From: JBEDUK01 sp040414485
Lineage (GTDB): Bacteria > Actinomycetota > UBA4738
NCBI GenBank assembly: GCA_040414485.1
Contig: JBEDUK010000013.1
Location: 12,699-76,698, forward strand
Length of the DNA stretch: 64,000 nt
Direction of reading: 5' to 3'
Both the position numbers and the translations under genes were made by a program. Below the pieces are notes generated by a model. It had not been told where the DNA came from. It worked only from the letters and a program-made list of their open reading frames with translations, and ran no database searches. Below, piece by piece: positions 50,277-59,458 of this stretch (position 1 is the first letter of the stretch; each line of letters begins with the position of its first letter).

Positions 50277-53140
50277 GCGGTGCGTCCACACTCCGCGCGG
50301 ATCCCGGTGCGGCGGCCCGGGCCGAGGCGTCCGGCACGAGCACGCTCGGCGGCCCTCCGTGGATGCTCGCGATCGAGGACGTCTACGGAGCGCTGAGGTC
50401 TGGACCGGGGGGTCTGTCCGGTTCCGAGGCGGCGCGGCGGCTCGCGACCGCCGGCCGGAACGAGATCCAGGAGATCCGCGGCCCGAGCCTTGCGCGGCGT
50501 TTCCTCGCGCAGTTCGTCAACCTCTTCGCGCTGCTCCTGTGGGGCGGAGCCGCGCTGGCGTTCGTCGCGGGCACGCCGCAGTTCGGTGCCGCGATCATCG
50601 CGGTGATCGTGCTGAACGGGGTGTTCGGGATGCTGCAGGAGTACCGTGCCGAACGGGCGGTGACGGCGCTTCGGCGCCTCCTTCCGCAGGTCGCGACCGT
50701 CGTGCGGGACGGCGACGCCATGCCCGCGCCCGCTGAGTCGCTCGTCGCCGGCGACCTGTTGGTGGTGGCTGAGGGTGACCGCGTCTCAGCCGACGCGCGC
50801 CTCGTCGACCAGACGGACCTGCGGGTCGACGAGTCCAGCCTCACGGGCGAGGCGCATCCGGTCCACAAGACGGCGGAGGCCGAACGAGAGCCGCCGGCGA
50901 CCTCGATCCAGGCGCACAACATGCTATTCGCGGGCAGCACCGTGATGGCCGGCTCCGGCCGCGCGATCGTGACCGCCACGGGGATGGGCACCGAGTTCGG
51001 CCGGATCGCCCGCCTGACCCAGGAGGTGCGACAGGACCCGAGCCCCCTGCAGGTCGAGGTCGGACGCGTCGCGCGGCGGGTGGCGCTGCTGTCCGTCGTC
51101 CTCGGTGTCGGGTTCTTCGTCATCGGGTACGTGTTCGCGGGGCTGCCCCTGAAGGATGGCGCGATCTTCGCGATCGGGATCGTGCTGGCGAACGTGCCCG
51201 AGGGCCTGTTGCCCACGATGACGCTGGCGTTGGCGATGGCCGTGCAACGCATGGCGAAGCGCAATGCGCTCGTGAAACGGCTGTCGTCGGTCGAGACGCT
51301 CGGTTCGTGCACGGTCATCTGCACGGACAAGACCGGGACGATCACGAAGAACCAGATGACGGTCCGGGAGCTTTGGGCGCCGACTGGGCACGTCGCCCGG
51401 ATCTCCGGGTCGGGCTACGAACCGGTGGGCGAGGTGAGGGTGTGCGATGCGCCGGCCGCGCGTCAGGACCTGATTCCCTTCCTGCCGATCCTTCGGATCG
51501 GCCACATGTGCAGCTCCGCGCGCCTCGTGCCCCCGTCGGACGAAGGCGCCGCGTGGCAGATCCGCGGCGACCCGACCGAGGGCGCGCTCCTCGTGGCCGC
51601 CACCAGAGCCGGCCTCGACCGTGACGAGGACCTGCGGCTGCGCCCGGTCGTTCGCGAGCTGGCGTTCGACCCGAAACGCAAGCGCATGTCCACGATCCAT
51701 CGGGCGCTTGCGTCGGACGGTCTGCTGGTCGCGTACGTCAAAGGTGCGCCGCGGGAGTTGCTCGAGCATTGCTCGCTCGTGCTCGTGGGCGGTCAGGAGG
51801 TGCCGCGAACGGCGGCGCTCACCGATATGGCGATGGCGGAGAACGACCGGATGGCGCGGGCCGGAATGCGCGTGCTCGGCATGGCGTACCGGTACCTTCC
51901 CGAAGAGCAGGAAGCTCACCTGGGCTCGCTGCATCCAGGCGACGTCGAACAGGAACTGGTGTTCGCTGGGCTCGTCGCGATGCAGGATCAGCCCAGGGAC
52001 GAGGTTCCCGACGCGGTCGAGCGGTGCCATGCGGCCGGCATCCGGATCATCATGATCACCGGGGATTACGGGCTCACGGCCGAGGCGATCGCCCGTGAGG
52101 TGGGGATCGTTCGAAGCGGGGACGGGGCCGCCGTCCGCGTCATCGACAGCGCCGAGCTGGCACGCCTCTCGGACGACGAACTCCGGGAGGTGCTCGGCAC
52201 GCCACAGCTGATCTTCTCCAGGGCGACGCCCGAGCACAAGCTCCGCGTGGTGCGCGCGCTTCAGGAGATGGGTCAGGTGGTGGCGGTGACCGGCGACGGC
52301 GTGAACGACGCACCGGCCTTGCGCCGCGCCGACATCGGCGTCGCGATGGGTCTGACAGGCACCGACGTGGCGCGCGAGGCCGCCGACATGATCCTGGTGG
52401 ACGACAACTTCGCGACCATCGTCAGCGCCGTCGAAGAGGGCCGCGCGATCTTCGACAACATGCGGAAGTTCATCGTCTACATCTTCGCCCACCTGTCGCC
52501 CGAGGCCATCCCGTTCATCTTCTACGCGCTGTTCCGGGTGCCGCTGCCGCTGACCGTCATGCAGATCCTGGCCATCGACCTCGGGACCGAGACCTTGCCG
52601 GCCCTGGCGCTGGGGATCGAGCGCCCGGAGCCGGACGTGATGACGCGGCCGCCCAGGCGCAGGGCGGAGCGGCTGCTCTCGGGCGGCGCGCTTGCCCGCG
52701 GGTACGGATTCCTGGGCGGGATGACATCGGTCGTGGTGATGTCGGCGTTCTTCCTCTACCTGACCGGGCAGGGGTGGCACTGGGGCGAGCACCAGCCCCC
52801 GACGTCCGAGGCCGGCGCCGTGGCGTCGACGATCGTCTTCCTGGGGATCGTGATCATGCAGATCGGCAACGCGTTCGCGTGCCGGACCGAACGGGTTTCG
52901 GCGTTCTCCGTCGGATTGTTCTCGAACCGGTTCCTGCTGTGGGGCATCGCCTTCGAGGTGGCGTTCGCGGCGGCCCTGATCTACGTTCCGGCGCTGCATG
53001 GGCTCTTCGGAACGGGGACCGTCCGCCCGGTGTGGTGGGTGTATCTGCTCGCGTTCGTCCCCGTCGTGTTCACGGCGGAGGAGGCGCGGAAGGCAATCAT
53101 GCGACGGCGCGCGGGACACATTCTGAGCGCACACCGCTGA
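50273..53140 (+). CDS. P-type cation-transporting ATPase (P2 type, CtpF-like)
   Basis: A 955-residue P-type ATPase. It shows the actuator TGEAHPV, phosphorylation loop CTDKTGTITKNQM, KGAPRELLEHC (nucleotide binding), MITGDYGLTAEAIA, and hinge TGDGVNDAPALRRADIG. About ten helices are present; helix 4 reads ANVPEGLLPTMTLALA, as in P2-type (Ca2+/Na+/K+) pumps, and no Cys-Pro-Cys heavy-metal motif or N-terminal metal domain is seen. Calcium or monovalent cation is inferred. CtpF, a similar pump, is in the mycobacterial dormancy regulon. The start overlaps the YbaK-like stop. Confidence 0.9.
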   Translation: MSGASTLRADPGAAARAEASGTSTLGGPPWMLAIEDVYGALRSGPGGLSGSEAARRLATAGRNEIQEIRGPSLARRFLAQFVNLFALLLWGGAALAFVAGTPQFGAAIIAVIVLNGVFGMLQEYRAERAVTALRRLLPQVATVVRDGDAMPAPAESLVAGDLLVVAEGDRVSADARLVDQTDLRVDESSLTGEAHPVHKTAEAEREPPATSIQAHNMLFAGSTVMAGSGRAIVTATGMGTEFGRIARLTQEVRQDPSPLQVEVGRVARRVALLSVVLGVGFFVIGYVFAGLPLKDGAIFAIGIVLANVPEGLLPTMTLALAMAVQRMAKRNALVKRLSSVETLGSCTVICTDKTGTITKNQMTVRELWAPTGHVARISGSGYEPVGEVRVCDAPAARQDLIPFLPILRIGHMCSSARLVPPSDEGAAWQIRGDPTEGALLVAATRAGLDRDEDLRLRPVVRELAFDPKRKRMSTIHRALASDGLLVAYVKGAPRELLEHCSLVLVGGQEVPRTAALTDMAMAENDRMARAGMRVLGMAYRYLPEEQEAHLGSLHPGDVEQELVFAGLVAMQDQPRDEVPDAVERCHAAGIRIIMITGDYGLTAEAIAREVGIVRSGDGAAVRVIDSAELARLSDDELREVLGTPQLIFSRATPEHKLRVVRALQEMGQVVAVTGDGVNDAPALRRADIGVAMGLTGTDVAREAADMILVDDNFATIVSAVEEGRAIFDNMRKFIVYIFAHLSPEAIPFIFYALFRVPLPLTVMQILAIDLGTETLPALALGIERPEPDVMTRPPRRRAERLLSGGALARGYGFLGGMTSVVVMSAFFLYLTGQGWHWGEHQPPTSEAGAVASTIVFLGIVIMQIGNAFACRTERVSAFSVGLFSNRFLLWGIAFEVAFAAALIYVPALHGLFGTGTVRPVWWVYLLAFVPVVFTAEEARKAIMRRRAGHILSAHR

Positions 53141-53167
53141 CGATCCAGCCCGGCCGACGAGCTTGTC

Positions 53168-53368
53168 TCAGTGGTTGACCGGTTGCCTCCGGAGGACCTT
53201 CGCCGCGCCTGCGCTCGGGAAATAGACGGACTCGTGCCCGTCCGACCAGCGCACGCGGTACTGGATGCCAGTCGGATGTTCGATGATTTCGACGACGTCG
53301 CCCTCACGCGGCGTCTGACCCACCCCTTCCGACTCCACGATGATGCGATCGCCGACGCTGGCGTCCAT
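53168..53368 (-). CDS. DUF1918 domain protein
   Basis: A 66-residue protein spanning the DUF1918 fold: MDASVGDRIIVESEGVGQTP, REGDVVEIIEHPTG, YRVRWSDGHESVYFP. The family is small, SH3-like and largely actinobacterial, with no known function. ATG at 53368 has AAGGAGG upstream. A DosR-like palindrome (53433-53447) is 65 nt upstream of the start. Confidence 0.88.
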   Translation of the reverse strand: MDASVGDRIIVESEGVGQTPREGDVVEIIEHPTGIQYRVRWSDGHESVYFPSAGAAKVLRRQPVNH

Positions 53369-53432
53369 GGGCGCCTCCTTCTCGCTGCGTTGGGTGCGTG
53401 ACTGATCATCGCGTGGAGGCGCTTCTTCCGCA

Positions 53433-53447
53433 GGGACGTTCGGCCCC
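53433..53447. promoter_or_regulatory. DosR-box-like palindrome (gggacgttcggcccc)
   Basis: A GGGAC / GGCCCC palindrome in the 158-nt gap upstream of the DUF1918 gene. Confidence 0.5.
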
Positions 53448-53526
53448 GTCCCGCCGGGATCATGACGTCCTGGGAACGAGGGATCCTGCAGACCGCTCGA
53501 CTCCTCCGGCCCCGCACGGGATCCAT

Positions 53527-54525
53527 TCAGCCCGAACGACCGAACCTGTCCGCCGGGCGCCGCTCCAGACGGCCGGCTGCGGTGAGGACGCGCAGTGCGT
53601 TCAGGGTGAGCATCTCGTTCGGGCCGGCGCTGCCCCAGTCGGCGACGTCGATGCCGGACCCGGCCGCACCGCGCCGCCAGTAGGTGCCGTCGACCGCCCA
53701 GGTGCCGTCGGCGCGACGCTTGCGTTCGACGAGATCGAGGGCATCCGCCGCGCGCGGATCCGTGATGAGGCCCAACGGGATCAGTTTCAGCAGCGCCTGC
53801 ATGACGTCGTAGTGCCAGTAGGCCGGATACCTGAGGCGCAGCCACGCAGGATTGCCAACTTCCCCGGTCCGGTGCGACTTGAAGATGTGGTGCCGAAGGA
53901 GCAACTCGCCGGCCCGTCCGGCAGCTGTGCGCGCCAGTTCATCGTTCGTCGCGAGCGCGAATTCGGTCAGGCCCCACATCGGAGAGAGGCTCTCGTGAAA
54001 CGACGAATGGCTGGCCGCCGGTCGAAGGTCGCAGTTCCAGCCCCCGTCCGGCCATTGCCACTCGATCAGGTCCCGCGCCATCCGCTGGACGCGAGGATCG
54101 CGGGCCATCCCAATTCTGCAGCAGACGGCGAGCGCGTTTCCCTCCATCGAAGCGTGGACCCGCACACGACCGTCGAGCGCCTTGATGTGACTTCGGCAGT
54201 CGTCGCCGCCCAGCCAAACGAGGACCTGCTCGGCTGCCGCGAGCCCTCGTGGATCCCGCGCGGGAAGCCCGAGTTCTATCAGCGATACGAGTCGCCAGTG
54301 CGCCCCGGTCCACTTCCGGTAGGGATGGCATCCGAATCCACCGTCGGCCTGCTGGCCTTCCAGCAGCGCCTGCACCCTGGGTCCTCCGATGATCGCTCGG
54401 CGGACGCCTCGCACGGACGCCGAGGAATCCGACTGGCCGAGAACGTCGACCCGGGTCAGGAACTGTACCGACGGGTCGTTCGACGAAAGGAGCCATGCAA
54501 CGCCCGGGTCCGCGCGTCCCACCAT
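53527..54525 (-). CDS. Terpenoid-cyclase/prenyltransferase-fold (alpha-barrel) hypothetical protein
   Basis: A 332-residue protein with repeats of the squalene-cyclase/prenyltransferase (alpha6-alpha6 barrel) type: QQADGGFGCHP, WQWPDGGWNCD, RRADGTWAVDG and YPAYWHYDVMQALLKL. The DXDD motif of true squalene cyclases is not seen and the length is half that of those enzymes, so catalysis is uncertain. No ribosome site is obvious before the ATG at 54525. It lies 99 nt downstream of the PyrD-like gene on the same strand. Confidence 0.68.
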   Translation of the reverse strand: MVGRADPGVAWLLSSNDPSVQFLTRVDVLGQSDSSASVRGVRRAIIGGPRVQALLEGQQADGGFGCHPYRKWTGAHWRLVSLIELGLPARDPRGLAAAEQVLVWLGGDDCRSHIKALDGRVRVHASMEGNALAVCCRIGMARDPRVQRMARDLIEWQWPDGGWNCDLRPAASHSSFHESLSPMWGLTEFALATNDELARTAAGRAGELLLRHHIFKSHRTGEVGNPAWLRLRYPAYWHYDVMQALLKLIPLGLITDPRAADALDLVERKRRADGTWAVDGTYWRRGAAGSGIDVADWGSAGPNEMLTLNALRVLTAAGRLERRPADRFGRSG

Positions 54526-54624
54526 CGACGGCTCGAGACTACGCGCTGGGCCGCTCCGGGATCGAGCGCTCCGGCATCGGGAGGACCCGGAGTGCCGTGT
54601 CGGTGGATGCCGAACCCGTTTCGT

Positions 54625-55632
54625 TCAATGCCGGGAGCGACTCGCGTAGCCCGCGATGGTCTTCATGTAGTTCGCCCGCTCGAACGCCGCCGGGTCGGGA
54701 AGCGAACGCTGGCTCATGGAGCCCCGGAGCTGTGACACGGATTCGTACTCATGCACGAGCATCCATTCGCGGAGCGCCTCTTCCACACGAGCGACGTGCT
54801 CGGGACCGTGCCGGAGGAGCGCCGACGTCATCATGGCCACATCGGCGCCGACCATCAGGACGCGAACCACGTCCTCCGCGGTGTGCACACCGGTCGTCGC
54901 CGCCAGATATGCGTCCACCCGTCCGTGCAGGATCCCGATCCAACGAAGCGGGAGTCGTAATTCGTTGGAATTGGACAGCGTCAGGTGGCGGACGACGTGA
55001 AATTCCTCCAGGTCAAGGTCCGGCTGATAGAACCTGTTGAACAGCACCAGCCCGTCGGCGCCGGCCGCCACCATGCGCCGGGCCATGTGCCCGATGGAGC
55101 TGAAGAACGGCCCCACCTTCACGGCGAGCGGGACGGTGACGGAGTCTCTGACCGCCTCGATGAGATCGAGGTACTGGCGTTCGACGTCGTCTCCCGACTG
55201 CCGGGTGTCGGCCGCCACGTAGTACACGTTCAATTCGAGCGCGTCGGCGCCGGCCTCCTGCAGGCGGCGCGCGTACCGGACCCACCAGCCGTCGGACACG
55301 CCGTTGAGGCTCGCGATCACCGGCACGGAGAGCGACGCCTTCGCTTCTTCGACCAGCTGCAGGTAGTCATCCGGCCCGGTGTTGTAGTCCTCGAGCTCCG
55401 GGAAGTAGGACAGCGCCTCCGCGAAGCATTCGGCGCCGGTTTCGATCACCCGGTCCAGGTGGAGCTCGGCGTGGGTGATCTGCTCCTCGAACAGCGACGG
55501 CAGCACGACCGCGGCGACGCCCGCGTCGTCCAGGCGCCGGAGGGATGGGAGCGACCCCGTCAGCGGCGAGGCGGACGCCACCAGCGGCGATCGGAGCGGG
55601 AGACCGAGGTATGTGGTCGAAAGGTCCGTCAC
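54625..55632 (-). CDS. Dihydroorotate dehydrogenase-like flavoprotein
   Basis: A 335-residue TIM-barrel protein of the PyrD-like family. TTYLGLPLRSPLVASASPLTG, VIASLNGVSDGWWVRYARRLQEAGADALELNVYY and VPLAVKVGPFFSSIGHMARRM match FMN-binding elements. Such PyrD-like genes regularly follow nifJ-type oxidoreductase genes and are generally not pyrimidine biosynthetic. The start overlaps the PFOR stop (ATGA). A role in electron transfer or maturation with PFOR is inferred, not shown. Confidence 0.83.
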   Translation of the reverse strand: MTDLSTTYLGLPLRSPLVASASPLTGSLPSLRRLDDAGVAAVVLPSLFEEQITHAELHLDRVIETGAECFAEALSYFPELEDYNTGPDDYLQLVEEAKASLSVPVIASLNGVSDGWWVRYARRLQEAGADALELNVYYVAADTRQSGDDVERQYLDLIEAVRDSVTVPLAVKVGPFFSSIGHMARRMVAAGADGLVLFNRFYQPDLDLEEFHVVRHLTLSNSNELRLPLRWIGILHGRVDAYLAATTGVHTAEDVVRVLMVGADVAMMTSALLRHGPEHVARVEEALREWMLVHEYESVSQLRGSMSQRSLPDPAAFERANYMKTIAGYASRSRH

Positions 55633-58600
55633 GATGACACCTCCTCATCCGGCTCGACCGCCGGCAACGCCGGCGCGGTGCGTTCGACGCCGACCAGTTG
55701 CTCCTGGAAGCGGCGTCGCTCGCGCACATCCTCTTCCGCGAGGTCCATCAGCCGCCGATGGCCTGCGGGGTCGCTCCTCGCGAGCATCCAGAACCGCGCC
55801 TCGCGCGAGGTGAACTCCTCCAGCGGTATCGACGGTGGCTTCGCGTCCAGGTGGAACGGATGCTCGTGCTCGCCCGCGCCCGGGTTGAACCGGAACAGCG
55901 GCCAATAGCCGCTTCGGACCGCGTCCTTCTGGTGCGTCATGGACGTCGCCATGTCGATCCCGTGCGCGATGCACGTCGAATACGCGATCACCAGCGACGG
56001 ACCGTCCCACGCCTCGGCCTCGAGCAGCGCCCGCACCGCCTGCATGTCGTTGGCGCCCAACGCGATCTGCGCGACATAGACGTTGCCGTAGGTGGTCGCG
56101 ATCAGCCCGAGCTCCTTCTTCTCCGTCGGCTTGCCGCGCGCCGCGAACTTCGCCAGGGCGCCGCGCGGCGTGGACTTCGACGCCTGGCCGCCGGTGTTCG
56201 AATACACCTCGGTGTCGAGGACCAGGACGTTCACGTTGCGGCCGCTCGCCAGGACGTGATCGAGGCCGGCCGACCCGATGTCGTACGCCCAGCCGTCGCC
56301 GCCGACGATCCAGACGCTTCGACGCACGAGGTCGTCCGCCAGCCCGGCGAGGTCCTCTGCCGCCGAGGAAGTTGAACCGTTCAACGACGCGAGGCGGTGC
56401 TTGAGAGAGGTGACTCGGTCTCGCTGGAGTGCCACTTCATCGTCTGTCGACTGCGTCGCGTTCAGGATGCTGTTCGCCAGCGGCTCGCCCACATCCGCGG
56501 ACAGCGACTCCAGCAGGTGCCGCGCGTGCGCGTTCTGCCGGTCGAGCGCCAGCCGCATGCCCAGGCCGAATTCGGCGTTGTCCTCGAACAGCGAGTTCGC
56601 CCACGCGGGACCGCGCCCGTCCGAGGCCCGCGCCGACCATGGTGTCGTCGGCAGGTTCCCGCCGTAGATCGACGAGCAGCCGGTCGCGTTCGCCACGATC
56701 AACCGGTCGCCGAAGAGCTGGGTGAGCAGCTTGAGGTACGGCGTCTCCCCGCACCCGGCGCACGCGCCCGAGAACTCGAACAGCGGCGGCCGGATCTGGG
56801 AGCCCTTGACCGTGTCGGGCTCCATGAATCCGGCCGGTGGATCGGGGATCGACAGGAAGAACTCGAACGCGTCGCGCTCGGCGGCGCGGAGGGGTTCGGC
56901 CGGCGCCATGTTCAGCGCCTTGTGCTTGATCTCCTCCTTGCTTCGTGCGGGGCACACGTCCACGCAGACGCCGCATCCGGTGCAGTCGTCGGGGGCGACC
57001 TGGATCGACAGCAGCGGTCCGGTGCCGCCGTCGGCGCCGCGCGCGTGCGCACCGAACGGCTTCGAACGGAACCCCTCCGGCGCCCCGTCGAGCGACGCGG
57101 CGTCGAAGACCTTCATGCGGACAGCCGCGTGCGGACAGACGATCGCGCACTTGCCGCAGTCGATGCAGATCGAGGGATCCCACACGGGGATCTCCTCCCC
57201 GATCGCCCGCTTCTCCCATCGGGCGGTCCCGGTGGGGAACGTCCCGTCGACGGGCAGGGCGCTGACCGGGAGCAGGTCGCCCTGGCCCGCCAGCATCCGG
57301 GCCGTCACCCGCTGCACGAAGTCGGGGGCCTCCTGCCAGACGACGGCTCGTCGCGACGGCGCTGCGGCCGACGCCTCGCCTGGGACGCGGACCCGCTGCA
57401 GCGCCTCCAGCGCCGCATCGACGGCGGCGAGGTTGCGCTGCACGACCGTCTCGCCGCGGCGCCCGTACGTCTTCTCGATCGAACGCCGGATCGCGGCCAT
57501 CGCGTCGTCGCGGGGAAGCACGTCTGCCAGCGCGAAGAAGCACGGCTGCATCACGGTGTTGATCCGTCCGGCCAAGCCGGCCTCGCGGGCGACGCTGCCT
57601 GCGTCGATCACCCACAGGTCGAGCCCCTTGTCGATGATCGTCCGCTGAACCTCGGCCGGGAGCCGTTCCCACACCTCATCCGGCCCGTACGGGCTGTTCA
57701 GCAGGAAGGTCGCGCCCGGCTCGGCCAGACCCAGGACGTCCACCCGGTCCAGCAGGCCGAGGTGATGGCACGCCACGAAGTTCGCCCGCGAGATCAGGTA
57801 CGTCGAGCGGATCGGCTCGCGCGAGAAGCGCAGGTGCGAAGTGGTAAGGCTACCTGACTTCTTCGAGTCGTAGACGAAGTACCCCTGCACGAACAGGCCG
57901 GTCTCCTCGCCGACAATCTTCGCGCTGTTCTTGTTCGCGCCGACCGTCCCGTCGCTGCCCAGTCCGAAGAACACCGCGCGAACGTCGGCGCGGTCGGTCG
58001 AGAACGAGGGATCGACCGTGAGGCTCGTGTGCGTGACGTCGTCGACGATGCCCACCGTGAACCGGCGCTTCGGCTCCGGGGCTGCCAGCTCGCCGAATAC
58101 GGCGGCGACCATCGCCGGGGTGAACTCCTTCGACGAGAGCCCGTACCGTCCGCCGATCACCAGGGGCATGGGCACCCCGTCGCTCATCGACCGCTCCGCG
58201 AACGCCGTCACGACGTCCTGGAGGAGCGGCTCGCCCTGCGCGCCCGGCTCCTTCGTTCGATCGAGCACCGCCACGGACCGGACGCTCGCCGGCAGCGCGT
58301 CGAAGAGCGCCGCCGTCGGGAACGGCCGGAACAGGCGGATGGTGAGCAGCCCGACGCGTTCCCCGGAGGCGTTCAGTGCCTCGACCGCCTCCCCGGCTGC
58401 GCCGGCGCCCGAGCCCATCAGCACCATCACGCGCTCGGCGTCCGGCGCGCCGGTGTAGTCGATCAGGTGGTACCGGCGGCCGGTCTGTGCGGCCAGGGAG
58501 TCCATCGATGCCTGGACCGCGTCCGGCACGGCTACGTAGAACGGGTTGCAGGCCTCGCGCGCCTGGAAGAACACGTCGGGGTTCTGGGCCGAGCCGCGCA

Positions 58601-59267
58601 GCACCGGCCGGTCCGGGGTGAGGCCTCGTGACCGGTGCGCGCGGACGGCCTCCAGGTCGATCAGCGCCAGCAGGTCCTCGTCGGACAGCGGCCGGATGCG
58701 GTCGATCTCGTGCGAGGTGCGGAAGCCGTCGAAGAAGTGCAGGAACGGGACGCGCGTGGCAAGGGTTGTCGCGTGCGAAACCGCCGCCAGGTCCTGTGCC
58801 TCCTGGACGGTCGAGGAGCACAGCATCGCCCACCCGGTCGGTCGCACCGCCATGACGTCCGACTGGTCGCCGAAGATCGACAGGGCGTGGGTGGCGACGG
58901 TTCGCGCCGCGACGTGGATGACCGCCGGGGTCAGTTCCCCGGCGATCTTGAACATGTTCGGGATCATGAGAAGCAGGCCCTGCGACGCGGTGAACGTCGT
59001 CGCCAGCGCGCCGCGCATCACCGCTCCATGGAGCACGCCGGCCGCGCCGGCTTCCGACTGCATCTCGACCACCTCGGGGACCTGGCCCCAGAGGTTCTGC
59101 CGTCCGGCGGCGCTCCATGCGTCGGCAAGTTCACCCATCACCGACGCCGGGGTGATCGGATAGATGGCGATCACCTCCGACAGGCGATGGGCAACTGCTG
59201 CGACGGCTTCGTTCCCATCCACGCACGCGTCCACGGCGGTGCGCGTCTCGCGATCGATGACGGCCAT
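55629..59267 (-). CDS. nifJ: Pyruvate:ferredoxin (flavodoxin) oxidoreductase
   Basis: A 1212-residue single-chain enzyme converting pyruvate and CoA to acetyl-CoA, CO2 and reduced ferredoxin. Domain I starts AVDGNEAVAAVAHRLSEVIAIYPITPAS-like and includes GALATTFTASQGLLLMIPNM. A central ferredoxin-like domain has CIDCGKCAIVCPHAAVRMKV and CTGCGVCVDVCPA, and the TPP domain has GGDGWAYDIG with LVLDTEVYSNTGGQASKS. Cys of FSGACAGCGETPY binds the proximal cluster. ATG at 59267 follows AGAGAGG. It overlaps the PyrD-like gene and is divergent from pntA, with three DosR-like sites between. Confidence 0.95.
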   Translation of the reverse strand: MAVIDRETRTAVDACVDGNEAVAAVAHRLSEVIAIYPITPASVMGELADAWSAAGRQNLWGQVPEVVEMQSEAGAAGVLHGAVMRGALATTFTASQGLLLMIPNMFKIAGELTPAVIHVAARTVATHALSIFGDQSDVMAVRPTGWAMLCSSTVQEAQDLAAVSHATTLATRVPFLHFFDGFRTSHEIDRIRPLSDEDLLALIDLEAVRAHRSRGLTPDRPVLRGSAQNPDVFFQAREACNPFYVAVPDAVQASMDSLAAQTGRRYHLIDYTGAPDAERVMVLMGSGAGAAGEAVEALNASGERVGLLTIRLFRPFPTAALFDALPASVRSVAVLDRTKEPGAQGEPLLQDVVTAFAERSMSDGVPMPLVIGGRYGLSSKEFTPAMVAAVFGELAAPEPKRRFTVGIVDDVTHTSLTVDPSFSTDRADVRAVFFGLGSDGTVGANKNSAKIVGEETGLFVQGYFVYDSKKSGSLTTSHLRFSREPIRSTYLISRANFVACHHLGLLDRVDVLGLAEPGATFLLNSPYGPDEVWERLPAEVQRTIIDKGLDLWVIDAGSVAREAGLAGRINTVMQPCFFALADVLPRDDAMAAIRRSIEKTYGRRGETVVQRNLAAVDAALEALQRVRVPGEASAAAPSRRAVVWQEAPDFVQRVTARMLAGQGDLLPVSALPVDGTFPTGTARWEKRAIGEEIPVWDPSICIDCGKCAIVCPHAAVRMKVFDAASLDGAPEGFRSKPFGAHARGADGGTGPLLSIQVAPDDCTGCGVCVDVCPARSKEEIKHKALNMAPAEPLRAAERDAFEFFLSIPDPPAGFMEPDTVKGSQIRPPLFEFSGACAGCGETPYLKLLTQLFGDRLIVANATGCSSIYGGNLPTTPWSARASDGRGPAWANSLFEDNAEFGLGMRLALDRQNAHARHLLESLSADVGEPLANSILNATQSTDDEVALQRDRVTSLKHRLASLNGSTSSAAEDLAGLADDLVRRSVWIVGGDGWAYDIGSAGLDHVLASGRNVNVLVLDTEVYSNTGGQASKSTPRGALAKFAARGKPTEKKELGLIATTYGNVYVAQIALGANDMQAVRALLEAEAWDGPSLVIAYSTCIAHGIDMATSMTHQKDAVRSGYWPLFRFNPGAGEHEHPFHLDAKPPSIPLEEFTSREARFWMLARSDPAGHRRLMDLAEEDVRERRRFQEQLVGVERTAPALPAVEPDEEVSS

Positions 59268-59327
59268 GGTTCCAACCTCTCTCCAGCCTCTGCCGGTGAC
59301 GTTATGGCCCCGGTGAACGGCCGCCTT

Positions 59328-59388
59328 GGGTCCGATGGCCCACCGCAAGCCGGGCCGGATGGCCCGAGGACGCGGGCCCGAAGTGCCT
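59328..59388. promoter_or_regulatory. Three DosR-box-like palindromes in nifJ-pntA gap
   Basis: gggtccgatggccca (59328-59342), gggccggatggcccg (59352-59366) and gggcccgaagtgcct (59374-59388) occur at 24- and 22-nt spacing, about two helical turns, in the 191-nt divergent gap. Confidence 0.6.
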
Positions 59389-59458
59389 GACGGCGAACGC
59401 ACGGGCGCACGAGTCTCGGTGCGTTGATTCAAGAGGTGTCTGCCTACGGAGGTTCGAC

